A stretch of DNA of 64,000 nucleotides from Timema cristinae (GCA_039000515.1 JBCFYV010000024.1:16706452-16770451); one strand, 5' to 3'. Counted from the stretch's first letter, positions 45,546 through 56,787 are shown. Numbers and translations: made by a program. Notes: generated by a model from the letters alone, not told the origin.

Positions 45546-46307
45546 TTTTGGATTTACTATGGTCCATCTTATAAAATAGAGTCGTAGTGTAATTAGTTGA
45601 GGTGAGACTGCTACCTAATGGTGTGGTATATGTATGAGTCATTAGAACCTGGATGAATTGTAGCTATGGGAGACCCAGAATAATGTTTAGACCCTATCCA
45701 TCTTTTGTAAAGTTGTAAAGTTTGTGCATGGTTTTATTCCTTTAAATAAAATGTTTCTCTTTACTTAAACATAATAACTAATTCTGTAAATAAAATAATT
45801 TTCTTTGGTCAAAAATAATGGCTCAACTCTTATTTTAGTTGAACGGCGCAACAAATATAAAAATTATGGCAAAAATGTATATATTATACTAAACAAACCA
45901 ATGATAATAGGTTAGAAATATATAATTTTGTTTACATGTGTTTTTTTTTAATATCTACCTTTTCATCACAAAATGGCCGTTATAATAGATCCTAGCCAAT
46001 CTTTTACATGGATTCTTTGAATGAAGGAATTTATTTCCTGGACTGGGAAAACATTTATTGTTATTATTGTTAATTCGCATTTAAATTGACAATATTGATA
46101 CAATTCACAAATTAAAAGGTCAAGTAGTCAATTTCGTGAAAATATTTTCTTAAGTTTTGTTTCGTTCGTGCATGAATCATAAATTAAAAACGATACAATT
46201 ATGTTTAAATATGTTTTAGTAGAGGTATATTATAATTTCAAAAATTGATAAAATTATCTTTAAATGTGTTTAGATAGTTATTTTAATTGTCTAAGTATGG
46301 GTTTTGT
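45546..46307. other. non-coding AT-rich stretch
   Basis: Nothing recognised. Confidence 0.5.
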
Positions 46308-46580
46308 TGTTCATTCGTTCAAATATTATCACAATATCAAGTTCAGTTATGTTTCCTAGGTACCACTTGGTTTATATAGTAATTGTGGGTAGTTTTTAAA
46401 ATTTTAAAGTAATATTTTATGCATCCCATCTATCTTATGATCTCGATATAGGCATTGGTGTTTAGTTTTTCAAATATTATAACAATACATATAAATTAAA
46501 TTATGTTTCCATGTTACCACTTGATTCTGAGTGGAAAATATTTCAAAGTAATGGCTTATCTTTTGTGTAACCCATCTATT
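46308..46580 (+). repeat. diverged direct duplication, offset about 150 bp
   Basis: CAAATATTATCACAATATCA with TTATGTTTCC and ACCACTTGG at 46,320 recurs as CAAATATTATAACAATACAT, TTATGTTTCC, ACCACTTGA at 46,470; both continue into CCCATCTATYTTAT. Confidence 0.65.
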
Positions 46581-47035
46581 TTATCACAAACACACACTCT
46601 CTCTCTCCACACACACACGCACACACACACTCTCTCTCTCTCTCTCAAAGTTTCTGTTACACACTCTCTTTCTTACAGTCTTTCTCACACACTTTCTCAC
46701 ACACACTTCCTCTAACACATTTTCAATCATACAAACACTCTTTTCCACACTCACTTTATTTCCCACAAACCTTCTCTCAAACACTTTCTCACACATATAC
46801 ACACACTCTCAATTGATCTCTCCCACTCTCTCTATCTCGCACTTTCTCTCACACACCCTCACTCTCTCTCTCAATACCACTAACTAACACTCACTCAATC
46901 ACACTCGCTCACACCCACTTTCTATTACTAGCCATCTCAGTCTCATCATAATCCTTCACACACTTAAGCAATCATATACCCATACACTCACACATTCACA
47001 CTCACATTTTCTCAATCTCTTTCTCTTTATCTTAT
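46581..47035 (+). repeat. CA/CT-rich cryptic microsatellite
   Basis: ACACAC, CTCTCT and CTCACACA runs mixed over about 450 bp, with no purine-rich counterpart on this strand. Confidence 0.9.
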
Positions 47036-47207
47036 AATATGATAAGCCAATTTCCGGTAGTTGCAACAACGTAGAAGATGGCTTAACTGATTGTGAAACA
47101 CGAACACTCATTTTAAAGGTCAGGGGCTCAGGATACCGAAAAAAATAAGAGATTAAAACTATAATCGAGTTTTCCTAGTGAATTTTCCATCTTTTCCTTC
47201 TGTGTCA

Positions 47208-47461
47208 GCTTCTGTGCTGGCGGTCGGGGTTCAATCCTCGGTCCCGGCACAGATTTATCTGATTTCCAAACCCTTCCTCCACCTCTGACAAGACATCTTG
47301 TGAATGTGGGGAATGCCAGACCGCCACCGTGGTTCGGATTCCACGTTAAACTGTAGGTCCTTCATTTCATCTCACAATCACCCTACCATTACGCATTAGC
47401 GTAAGTGTGTATAACCCAAACGGGTAGTAAGATGCGGTGCTATTAATAATAATAATAATAA
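47208..47461 (+). mobile_element. SINE-A, 5'-truncated, short subfamily
   Basis: Begins at GCTTCTGTGCTGGCGGTCGG; B box, body and tail are intact. The duplication TTCTGTGTCA is exact (47,198-47,207 and 47,462-47,471). Confidence 0.95.
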
Positions 47462-47471
47462 TTCTGTGTCA

Positions 47472-48652
47472 ACAGTGGCCCATCTGTACAATCAATCTTT
47501 GTTTACATCACCATTGAAACCATGATTTGTGTATGATTGTATATTAGCGAGTAAAAGTATTTCTCTTTGCTTAAAATAACAAATGCTCTAATTGTTACTC
47601 AAGTGGTTTGGTGAAACAAATATATCGAGAGCTGGGAGAGGGGTCGTTTTAAAGTTATCACTGTGGCGTTAAAAGGGAAATATACATTTTGATTCAAACT
47701 AAACACCAAAAGCTAATTATGTATGTAAAGGTAATAAGAGCCTTCGATGAGTAAACTTATCACTAGAAAGCCTAGTGAGGGCTTATTAGAAATGTTCCCA
47801 ATAAAAGGTTTAAAATACATTCTAGTGCAATAATCTGCAGCCATCGCCGCAATGATTCACTTGTCTTGGCCTACATATCATTGTATGGAGCACAACATAT
47901 TTGAAATGTCAAAATAAATAAATAAATAAAAATAAATTTAAATAACATATGAAATATACATGCCAACAATTGTTGCAAGCTCAAATCTCAATTGACCAAA
48001 TAAAAAAGATTTCTATAAGATCCTGTCAGCAACAGACAAACTCGTATATGGCCTCCATAGAGGCCCATTATCTTTTTTTTTTTCCTAGAGCCCTTACAAT
48101 GTCCGCCTCTAAAACAAACTTTGCTCGTTACCGAATGTTCAAAAAGTTTGGATGATGGTATTTTACTTGGAACTAGTTATTTACTTTTCTACATTTATCT
48201 TCGGGAATTGGTGCTGAAAACTTATCTTGGATTACTCTATCTACTTTCTGTGCCAAATAATTTAAAAAATATATATTTGTCTCTGATTAAATTAAGTTGT
48301 AGACACTGATTCAAATACCTAGTGGGCAAAAATATCGTATTTATGTCAGTTGCGCAAAAGAGGGCGTAGGAAAACTGTTCACTGTCCCAACAAGATTTCA
48401 AATATTTTTTACAGAAAATGTCACCATTGTCCCGCGTTTAAGTTTTCAATTAATTAAATATGATTGTAAATTAAAAAAAGTAATATCCTAGTGGCAACAT
48501 TCATACTCAGTTAATTATACAGTTAAAATTACCAATTGTAGGGAAAGTTCAAAGTTTTAAAATATTATTTCTCCCGGTACCTCCCAATGAGAATTAGATT
48601 TCTAGGTCCACCCCTGATCCATGTGATACGAAAGTAGTTCTTTCATTTAATT
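47472..48652. other. non-coding intronic stretch
   Basis: A plus-strand frame at 47,949-48,155 crosses a T tract and has no domain. Nothing else was recognised. Confidence 0.5.
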
Positions 48653-48663
48653 TACTTGAGGTA

Positions 48664-48824
48664 TTGTGAATGTGGGGAATGCCAGGCCGCCACCGTGGTT
48701 CGGATTCCACGTTAAATTGTAGGTCCTTCATTTCATCTCACAATCACCCTACCATTACACATTAGCGTAAGTGCGTATAACCCGAACGGGTAGTAAGACG
48801 CGGTGCTAATAATAATAATAATAA
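48664..48824 (+). mobile_element. SINE-A, strongly 5'-truncated
   Basis: Begins at TTGTGAATGTGGGGAATGCC, in the middle of the body. The duplication TACTTGAGGTA is exact (48,653-48,663 and 48,825-48,835). Confidence 0.95.
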
Positions 48825-48835
48825 TACTTGAGGTA

Positions 48836-49075
48836 ATTAACGTGCACTTTCTGAACCAACCGATTATATAAGCATACGACTTATAAACTAACTTAAATCT
48901 AGAACAGACACAACAACCAGCCCCCAGCCTTTAATTCATTACCGTGAAACGGGAAACCCTAATTTCAATAACGATAATTGATCCAACCATGCCGGGAATT
49001 GATCCCGGACCCTAATCTCAGGAGACAGACAGGTTATCGACTAATCAAAGGTGTCGGACGTGAAATAAGTTGAGG
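48836..49075 (-). mobile_element. SINE-C copy
   Basis: The minus strand reads CCGGGATCAATTCCCGGCAT (B box), then TAGGGTTTCCCGTTTCACGG, TTGTGTCTGTTCTAGATTTA and AGTTAGTTTATAAGTCGT, matching 52,855-53,085. Confidence 0.75.
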
Positions 49076-49177
49076 TGCAACTTTTACAAAGCTCTAGCTA
49101 AGACCCTGTCCCTGTTAACCACAGTGGTTTTAAATGGCAGCGAATACCTTTATAGTTTATACTATATGCTACTGATT

Positions 49178-49230
49178 TATTTAGCACCGCATCTTTCAAC
49201 ACCTTCGGGCTACAATTACGCTAATGTGTT
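49178..49230 (-). mobile_element. decayed SINE tail
   Basis: TTAGCACCGCATCTTTCAAC, CCTTCGGG and ACGCTAATGTGTTATT fit the inverted shared tail with losses. Confidence 0.55.
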
Positions 49231-49824
49231 ATTAAAAAAAGTGAGTTAACTATATTATTTTTAGTTTAGATTGCTTTTATTAGATATCAATTAATTTAAT
49301 GTAATATAGCATGATTGTTTAGGAAATAATGATGTTAATTTTCAATCTAAAAATTCGCAACTCCACCAAGTAGAAAAAATATACACTGTTAACGGGGAAG
49401 CCAATTGGTCATAAAGAGATGGTAAGTGTTCATAAGAGCCAGTAAGTGGAATAGTCAATGAAAAGACTATGAAGTGCCACAGTACAGACTAATTATTATT
49501 TTAAAAAAAATTGTAGATATTCAAAAATGGGGAAAATAAAATGGGGAAAGAAAGCAAAAATTAAAATATGGATAAGTAAGGCCCATAGAATGTATCAATA
49601 ATGGTAGCCGATTTAAGATAAACTGATATTTGACGAATATAAGGAGAAAAGGGGTTGAGGGTCAAATGCGCTCAAGTTAATGGAGCACTCCTACATCGTG
49701 GATAAGGGGGCGACCAAGTGGAACAAAAGCATGTTGTAATAAATGGGGTGAGAACCATTCGTAGCGAAGAGATGACAGATGTAGCTGACAAGAGAAAGGA
49801 AATGAAATGACTTGGTTTCTGGAT
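49231..49824. other. non-coding intronic stretch
   Basis: Nothing recognised. Confidence 0.5.
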
Positions 49825-50371
49825 GTGTCGTCCATCCACCCTTGTTGACAACTAACGGTTAAAGGGTGTTCAAAACATAGGGTGAAGACATGAACATGAA
49901 ATTATTTTTCTTCTCCAAGTCGCCCATCCACCTTTGTTTACAATCAACTATTCAAGGATTATGAAAACGGAGGACAGAGAAATGAACATGGAGATGAAAT
50001 TACTTTGTTTCTGCAAGTCGCCCGTCCACTTTTGTTGACTATTATTAGCACCGTTTCTTACTACTCGTTCATGTTATACGCACTTACACTAATGTGTAAT
50101 GGTAGGGTGATTGTGATATGAAATGGAGGACCTACAGTTTAACGTGGAATCCGAACCACGGTGGAGGCCTGGCATTCCACACATTCACAAGTTGTGATTA
50201 ATACACATCTTGTCAGAGGTGAAGGAAGGATCAGATAAATTTGTGCCGGGACCAAGGAATGAACCCCGCACAGAAGTTCGAAACCTTACCCCTAGACTAC
50301 CAAGTGACCTATACTTTTGTTGACAATTTATGATTCAAGGATGAACAAAATGGAGTATAAAGACACAAATA
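49825..50371 (+). repeat. 94-99-bp minisatellite of about 3.5 units, split by SINE-A
   Basis: Unit words: AAGTCGCCCATCCACCTTTG, TTGACAACTAACGATTCAAG-like sequence, GAGAAATGAACATG, AAATTACTTTGTTTCTGC. Starts near 49,825, 49,919 and 50,018. The last unit is interrupted at 50,040-50,312 by a SINE. Confidence 0.8.
50040..50312 (-). mobile_element. SINE-A, long subfamily
   Basis: Carries the TTGTGATTAATACACATCTT segment of the long form and an A-box region near 50,293. The duplication ACTTTTGTTGAC (50,028-50,039 and 50,313-50,324) lies within the host minisatellite unit. Confidence 0.92.
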
Positions 50372-51886
50372 CAGTGAAATATCCCTTAACCGACACCTGT
50401 GAATAGCGTATTCTTCTTTATAATGGACAGTTTAAATTTCCCTGGCTAAATACATGGGATATTACGCTGAAACAATCGCGCAATAGCAGACTTTCTCAAT
50501 TAACGGAATCAGACACTTCTAAAGACTCTAATTTATGCAAAGTAATCGCTAAATATCGGACCGAAGAAGAAGAAGCAGAAAAAATCCAGTGCATTTTTAG
50601 TATTTGGCTGTAGGAATGTCAGGAATGTCAGGAATGTCAGTGTCTTGTGTGAAGTGAGAGCAGTCCCTCTTATCCCCTACGGGGAAAGTTTATAGAATCG
50701 CCTATTTATGTATAATTAAGTAACTACACTGTCATGATTCTCACCCTCTCCGAGCTATCAGCAGGAGCTGTACCAGCAATTGTCTGTGCTCGTGCTCACA
50801 TAGAGTACACAGGGTATACCGTTCACATTTAATTTTATTTGTGTATTGTTCTATGTACTATGCAATCTGAACAGCAAGCTAATATTCATTCACGAGCTAA
50901 GTTTACCTGGATGACAGCTCAAAATATTACTAGAAGTAATTCCTAATATATCACTACGCCAACAGCTGACATCTATCACTTTGGATGACTGTAATGAAAA
51001 CAGATGGTAATATATTAATGTGATAGTTAACCACAGTAATTTAGGCCAATATTATTTATATATTTATTTGAGGACGGACAAAAAGTTTATTTATCGTTTT
51101 ATTCCACTTAAAAAATATATTCACACCACTTTCACAAAAACTTCTAACGAACATAGCTTCAAAATGGCGACTGACGAATCCAAACAATATGGTTGAACAT
51201 GACGGTAAACAAGTTTTTTACAATGATGCAGACACGCAGTTGATGAAAATATTTTATTCAGTTAAATATTTCAAAATAAAATAAAATAATCATAAAATCA
51301 TTTATTGTATGTAAAAAAATGACAATAATTTTCTCTTTTCCAAGTAAATACGATGTCTGTAATAAAAGGTATTGATGTGCACTATATTACACAAAATCAA
51401 TAACGTTCCAAAACGAAGACTGAGTACTTTTAATTACGTTTAAAATATTGTTTAGAGTCGGATGAAAATAAATTATTTAAAAAAATTAAATAGTATCAGA
51501 AAACTTAAGTTTACGTTATTTTAAATGTAATATATAACAGGTAATTAAAGATCTTTACATTTATAACAAAACTGTGATCTTTTACAAGTGTTGGCAACCC
51601 AAAGCCTAAACATATGATTCTCGAACTGTCATCCAAGTAAAAACCTATCGTGAACGGACTTTATATACAGTATTTATTCACTAGTCATAATTATCCTGCA
51701 AACAGTTCTGTACAGTGCAGTAATTAGACTGTTGTAGTTAATATTCAAAGTATATAGGTTCATTTGGATTAAATTGTGCTCAAGAAGTATGATTTTAAAT
51801 AATATAATTTTCCAAATAACGGACACCTCTTTGTAACCCACTTTTTTTTTATCTCGAAACGTGTCCGCTATTAAGAGAGTTCACTG
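50372..51886. mobile_element. Tigger/pogo-like non-autonomous DNA element
   Basis: Left end CAGTGAAATATCCCTTAACC; inverted right end CAGTGAACTCTCTTAATAGC, followed by GGACACG versus GACACCT. TA flanks both ends (50,370-50,371 and 51,887-51,888). A further inner motif AACGGACACCTCTTTGTAAC lies at 51,811. No transposase frame remains in the 1.5-kb interior. Confidence 0.75.
50886..51659. mobile_element. inverted-repeat element nested in the Tigger-like element
   Basis: TTCACGAGCTAAGTTTACCT with GGATGACAGCTC (left) pairs with the inverse of 51,616-51,659 (GTTCACGATAGGTTTTTACT, TGGATGACAGTTC). Arms of about 40 bp; the 690-bp interior is unassigned. It could instead be internal structure of the host element. 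Confidence 0.5.
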
Positions 51887-51888
51887 TA

Positions 51889-52854
51889 GTAGATAGACTA
51901 AGTTACTTTATTTTAAAAATAGTAGTTTCTTCGTCTTTAAAATGCACACATCTAATCCTATGTTGTTAAGTTATATTATATGGTTCAAGAAGTAAATAAT
52001 TTTCATATTTTCCCTAAATCAGGACATTAAAAGCTAGTTATGATTTATTAAAAACTCTATTAAAAGATCTAGAGTATAAACCCTGTGATTGTATTATAAA
52101 TTTCTCTTTTATTTATATTTTTATTGTACTTAGCAGTTTCCAGTAAACTTTTTAAGCACAATCTAAATTGAAATATTCAACCATAACCCTAAAAGCAACA
52201 ATACCGACCATGAATAAATATGTATTTTTAGATGCATTTTTAAGATGATTGAATCCCAGTGTGGAGAGGGTGTGCTGTTTAAGAATTTTATTGTAATAAT
52301 GAACGGCTAGACTATATGATCTACAGAAGTCAAAGTTAGTACTAGATTCAACCATCAAGCACCTTAGTATATATATGTGAATGTGATAAGACAACTTGAA
52401 TCGCTGTTACTGCCTTGCTTGTGACTCATTTACTTATGTTTCTAGTATTAAGGCGGTCGCTTCGGTCAGAGAGAAAGTATCATACTATGTTAGGTTTCAT
52501 GACTTAAAAACAACGGCCTGTGTCATTTTCTGGAACTACTCTATTCTGTCTAAGATTATACTCCCTTTCACCCTTCACCTACAGTCATCCTTTGACATGT
52601 CAATAAGAAATAGGCAAAACCAAAGCACGAACACTTTTTATATCAAGGTAAAGATAAAAGCTCACTGCTAGTTTTAAAATTAATTCAAATTTTCTGTTGC
52701 GAAACTATCAAAAAATTATTGTAGCTGTTAGAGAAAGGCTAGAATTAAAGCCCCTTTTCATCAATATCATAGCTCCATAAATATGGTTAAAAAGCCGTTG
52801 AAAATGTACTATTGTAGCATTTTCAAACTTTTTTTTCCTATTAATACAACTCAA
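51889..52854. other. non-coding intronic stretch
   Basis: A 91-codon plus frame at 52,396-52,671 has no recognisable domain or splice context. Confidence 0.45.
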
Positions 52855-53085
52855 ATCCGACACCTTAGCTCAGTCTGTAGCGTGTTTGTCTACTAAGCTA
52901 AGGGTACCGGGTTCAATTACTGACATGACCGAAAAATGTATCATTGTTTGAAATGTGGTTTTCCCCCTTCACAGTGATAAATTAACGATCGGAGGTTGAG
53001 TGTTGTATCTGTTCTGGATTTAAGTTAGTTTATAAGTCGTGTGATGATATAATTTAATCAGTCGGTAAATAAAAAATAAATAAAA
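52855..53085 (+). mobile_element. SINE-C, full length
   Basis: tRNA-like head ACACCTTAGCTCAGTCTGTA with B box CCGGGTTCAATTACTG, then CGAAAAATGTATCATTGTTT, CACAGTGATAAATTAACGAT and TTCTGGATTTAAGTTAGTTT. It ends in AAATAAATAA-type sequence. The family does not share the SINE-A/B tail. Confidence 0.8.
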
Positions 53086-53435
53086 AAAGCTCATATGAAA
53101 AGGTTGTCAAAGGAAAAGTACCGTTGGAATCTTTCAACTTTGTTTTTGCGTGAACCAGATTTTTAAATAACACGTTAGAAGTATCTGAACGTTTGTGTGG
53201 CAATTTTTTGCTTACCGTAGCGACCCCCTTAACGTCCTTAGAGTAAATTAAACTGCAGTGTAAACTTTAAAATAGAGCATCAAGAGAAAATCTATTACAT
53301 TTACATATCTGGAATCATTTCAAGAAAGTCATAGAAAAAAAAAGTATCGTAGCTCGTGAATGGCTGATGATGACTTAGTGTCAAAAAGGTTTCCACAAAA
53401 AGAAATATTAGTAGAAAAATGTGAGAAAAGAGAAC
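53086..53435. other. non-coding intronic stretch
   Basis: Nothing recognised. Confidence 0.5.
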
Positions 53436-53694
53436 TTTTTTTTATATAATAATTTAGTTTTAAAGTTTAACTAAACCAAATATAAATGATTCAAATTTTA
53501 TAAGTATAAGGCTCCTTAAGATAATAATTTAATTTTACTCTTTTTACAGTGTTTTTAAAATCACTTCATTTTATCTTTTTAATAATAACTAAAAGATAAA
53601 AGCTACTTTGACAATGTTTTAACAGGTTGACTACACTTTACAAACGATGATAAGAAATGTCTTACCATGTGACCACCGAAACGGGTATTATCTT
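53436..53694 (+). repeat. direct duplicate, copy 1 (empty site)
   Basis: About 260 bp nearly identical to 54,611-54,683 joined to 55,363-55,551. At 53,507-53,509 a single TAA stands where copy 2 has an insertion flanked by TAA. The match stops after GGTATTATCTTG. Confidence 0.95.
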
Positions 53695-53784
53695 GTTAAT
53701 AATTATAACTATTTTAGATTGTATTGTGCCTCTTTTTGATTATAGACAGATACTCACTTTACTCGTTGTGAGTTTTTTTTTTCA

Positions 53785-54070
53785 AGTGAATGTAAACTAA
53801 TGTAATTCCAGAGCAGTTTTTTATAGGTCTTACTGTTTAACCACAAAAGAACTCCAAAGAAAAGTCCGCATTAACTTTAAAGTTGCTCCGCCATTTTGCA
53901 TTTTTTTCGGGGGTTAAACATTTTTATTTTAACTTTTTGCAATTTTTCTGTCGGTTACAGGCTAAAAGCTATAAGTTTGCCATATTTCAAGTTTCTAGCT
54001 CATCTGTAAGTGGGTAAACATTAATGTCAGTGAGTGAGTCAGCCATGTGGCTTTATATATATATATATAT
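53785..54070 (+). repeat. Rep-2, plus copy
   Basis: Inverse of 358-655: AACTCCAAAGAAAAGTCCGC, AAGTTGCTCCGCCATTTTGC, GTGAGTGAGTCAGCCATGTG, ending in (TA)n at 54,053-54,072. Confidence 0.7.
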
Positions 54071-54074
54071 AATA

Positions 54075-54610
54075 TACTAATAAAATGAAAAGTTTGTCTC
54101 TTTGTCATGCGCATGCAGAGATCTGAAGGCATTTTAAAATTAGTAATCCCTGTGCACAAACATGTGCACCTCAAAACTGGAATTTTAAATTTTAAATTAT
54201 TTTTTTGGATGTATTAAAAACAGGGCTGGAAGAAATAAAATGAAGGATTTTATTTCTGTTTGTTTGAAGCAATAAAAAGTGGTTCCCGGGGATATTTATT
54301 GCGTGGTTACCCTGGGCAATGACAGGTACTTCTATTAGCTATCAAATAAAATTACAGTAATTAATTATAGTAATAAAACATGTGAATCAAACTAGAGACG
54401 TGTTTACCAATATCCAGAACAAGAGATTGGAGACGAGTGTTTGAAATGAACCGGCCTTCATCTACCCTTACTATTACATTGATGATAACACTAGGAGTCA
54501 ATAACCGTGTCCATGGACACGCTACTTCTCCCATTTAGGGCTCTTTCTCACGATGCCACAATGGCCGCAACACCACATATTTTTGTAGTGCTTCTCTTGG
54601 TGACGCGAAT
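54075..54610. other. non-coding intronic stretch
   Basis: Nothing recognised between Rep-2 and the second duplicate. Confidence 0.5.
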
Positions 54611-54791
54611 CTTTTTTATATAATAATTTAGTTTTAAAGTTTAACTAAACCAAATATAAATGATTCAAATTTTATAAGTATAAGGGTTCGGCCAGACTGA
54701 CAAGCGAGCGAGCGAGCGAGCGCGCAAGCGACTGAGTGGCCAAACTGGCGAGCGCGCGAGCGAGCGCGTAATTAGCGGACCCTAGTTAGAT

Positions 54792-55058
54792 TAGCACCGC
54801 GTCTTACTACCCGTTCGGGTTATACGCACTTACGCTAATGTGTAATGGTAGGGTTATTGTGAGATGAAATGAAGGACCTACAGTTTAACGTGGAATCCGA
54901 ACCACGGTGGCGGCCTGGCATTCCCCACATTCACAAGATGTCTTGCCAGAGGTGAAGGAAGGGTTTGGTAATCAGATAAATCTGGGCCGGGACCGAGGAT
55001 TGAACCCCGGCCGTCAGCACAGAAGTCTGACACCTTACCACTAGACCGCCAGGTCACC
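54792..55058 (-). mobile_element. SINE-A, full length, short subfamily
   Basis: Complete from tail to GGTGACCTGGCGGTCTAGTG. It lies inside the Harbinger-like element. (AAT)n is almost absent and no clear target duplication is visible, so part of the insertion edge may be lost. Confidence 0.92.
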
Positions 55059-55201
55059 GGGCCATTAATAGCAAGTGTGTTAAACCTATCACTGATAGAA
55101 AAAAGTCAAATATCATGTCAAAATGAGAAGTTTCCCCAGCACTCAATGAACCAACATACAATAATATTGCCTAGCGCCTGTAAACTAGACTGTACCGGGT
55201 C

Positions 55202-55255
55202 GAGCGCGCGCGCTTGAAAAATAGAACCAGTTCTATCTTTCAAGCGCGCGCGCTC
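55202..55255. other. 26-bp-arm hairpin inside the Harbinger-like element
   Basis: GAGCGCGCGCGCTTGAAAAA and TAGAAC pair with GTTCTATCTTTCAAGCGCGC and GCGCTC, with one mismatch and a 2-nt loop. Confidence 0.9.
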
Positions 55256-55502
55256 AGTCGCTCGCGCGCTCGCTCGCTCGCTCCAGTGTGGCCACCCCCC
55301 ATTACAACCAATGTGTTCTATTTTATATTTTAGTCGCTCGCGCGCTCAGTCTGGCCGTACCCTAAGGCTCCTTAACATAATAATTTAATTTTACTCTTTT
55401 TACAGTGTTTTTAAAATCACTTCATTTTATCTTTTTAATAATAACTAAAAGATAAAAGCTACTTTGACAATGTTTTAACAGGTTGACTACACTTTACAAA
55501 CG

Positions 55503-55781
55503 ATGATAAGAAATGTCTTACCATGTGACCGCCGAAACGGGTATTATCTTGCCACCAATCATGCCAGCAGCAAGCAATTTCAAAATGTAGGTTTACAGGC
55601 GGCTACGTATTCGCTGAAAGCGGATACAGTGAAGATTTTGGGGATTCACCCACGTTTTAAGGGCTGTTCAGTTTCGGATATGAATCTCTGTGTGTCAAAA
55701 CCCGATTTTTCAGCTACGATATTCATTTTTAAAAACCAATTAACAAAAAACACACAAATACTTTTTAGCACAAAACAATAG
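55503..55781 (+). other. unassigned 92-codon open frame after the duplicate
   Basis: An acceptor-like TTTTAACAG at about 55,482 precedes it. The frame (IRNVLPCDRRNGYYLA, QNVGLQAATYSLKADTVK) has reasonable base composition, but I recognise no family. Its first 17 codons are duplicated in copy 1, where the frame ends soon after. It may be part of an old transposon or an exon of a nested gene; neither is supported enough to call a CDS. Confidence 0.25.
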
Positions 55782-55953
55782 ACTTACGGCTGTACAGAAA
55801 GTCACGTCTAGACTTAAGAGCTCTGGTTGACTGAAGTAAACATGTGGTGGCATTGCCAGAGTTGTCGATCAAAAAATCACCTTGCCCACTACCGAAAATG
55901 TTGGCCACACCACCTGATTTTTCTTTAAAAATATCTCTAAGAATTCTATTCAA
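55765..55953 (-). other. unassigned 62-codon open frame with donor-like sequence
   Basis: The minus strand contains GGVANIFGSGQGDFLIDNSG, then TCLLQSTRALKSRRDFLYS, followed by GTAAGTC, a good donor match. I recognise no family. It could be an exon, but no acceptor of matching quality was found upstream and it overlaps the end of another open frame. Confidence 0.25.
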
Positions 55954-56495
55954 AATTGGTATTGGAGGACAATTTTAGACGAGAAAATAATATTAAGGTT
56001 GTTTACAAATAACTTTTTTTTTTAATTTGAAATTTATTAAATATATTATAACAATGTGGCATAGAATTTATATAAAGAGAGTGTTTGTTTATTGTGGTTA
56101 ACAAGATGAGTGTTTGGTTTTATGGGGAAAACTTACATAAGGGTAGTTCACTGAAAACCTATTTTTGAAAATTTTGTTCCGATCTGTAATACTCCATATG
56201 AGAAAGTTAGTACGATTTTTGCACCATTTATTTTTTTATACAGGGAGTAAATTTAAAATAATAACTTGAAAAACCAAAATGACTAACAAGCTTGACAAAT
56301 GGTTAACCATTTAGCCTATATGATGTATGTATGATGAATTACATTTTTTTATCACATAATGTCTGATAGTTTCAAACCTTTAGATGATGGGCCCTTCAGT
56401 GCCTCGATTAGACTTTTTTTTTTAATCACTGAATCACAAAGGAAACATATTCAAAAATGTTTTGGCCATAATAACCAAGTATTAACTGATCTGGT
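55954..56495. other. non-coding intronic stretch
   Basis: The words at 56,155-56,235 (TTTTTGAAAATTTTGTTCCG, CATTTATTTTTTTA) loosely match 36,550-36,630, suggesting an old interspersed repeat. Confidence 0.4.
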
Positions 56496-56509
56496 CTACA
56501 GTAGACTTA

Positions 56510-56751
56510 CCCGCCTCGGTGGCGTAGTTGGCTAAAGCGCTAGTCATGTTGAGCTCGACTGCTGAGGACGGGGAAAAAGAGGTTCAAATCTCGGTCGGGT
56601 GAACTGGGTGTGGTTTTTCCTAAATTGTTTTCCACTCTCCATCCACACAAATGCGGGTTCACTTCCTCTAATTCAACCTTCCCAATTCCTAATACATTGG
56701 CGTAATTAGTACTTAAAGCGTATAATCCGAACGGGTAGTAAGACGCGGTGC

Positions 56752-56787
<36 letters not shown>

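Larger units (their letters stand above)
54684..55362. mobile_element. Harbinger-like non-autonomous element, GC-rich, with nested SINE-A
   Basis: Ends GGGTTCGGCCAGACTGA and, inverted, GGGTACGGCCAGACTGA. TAA is duplicated at 54,681-54,683 and 55,363-55,365, and the empty site is preserved at 53,507-53,509. The 3-bp TWA target and GGG ends fit PIF/Harbinger. The interior is rich in GAGCGAGC and GCGCGC. Without the SINE it is about 410 bp and non-coding. Confidence 0.88.
54611..55551 (+). repeat. direct duplicate, copy 2, carrying a transposon insertion
   Basis: Same sequence as 53,436-53,694 but split at TAA by the element at 54,684-55,362. Unlike copy 1, it continues after TATCTTG into CCACCAATCATGCC. 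Confidence 0.95.

Noticed and set aside
53436..55551. The 260-bp direct repeats as LTRs of a short retroelement
   Set aside because: No TG...CA ends, no target duplication outside the pair, no primer site or polypurine tract; a plain duplication explains them.
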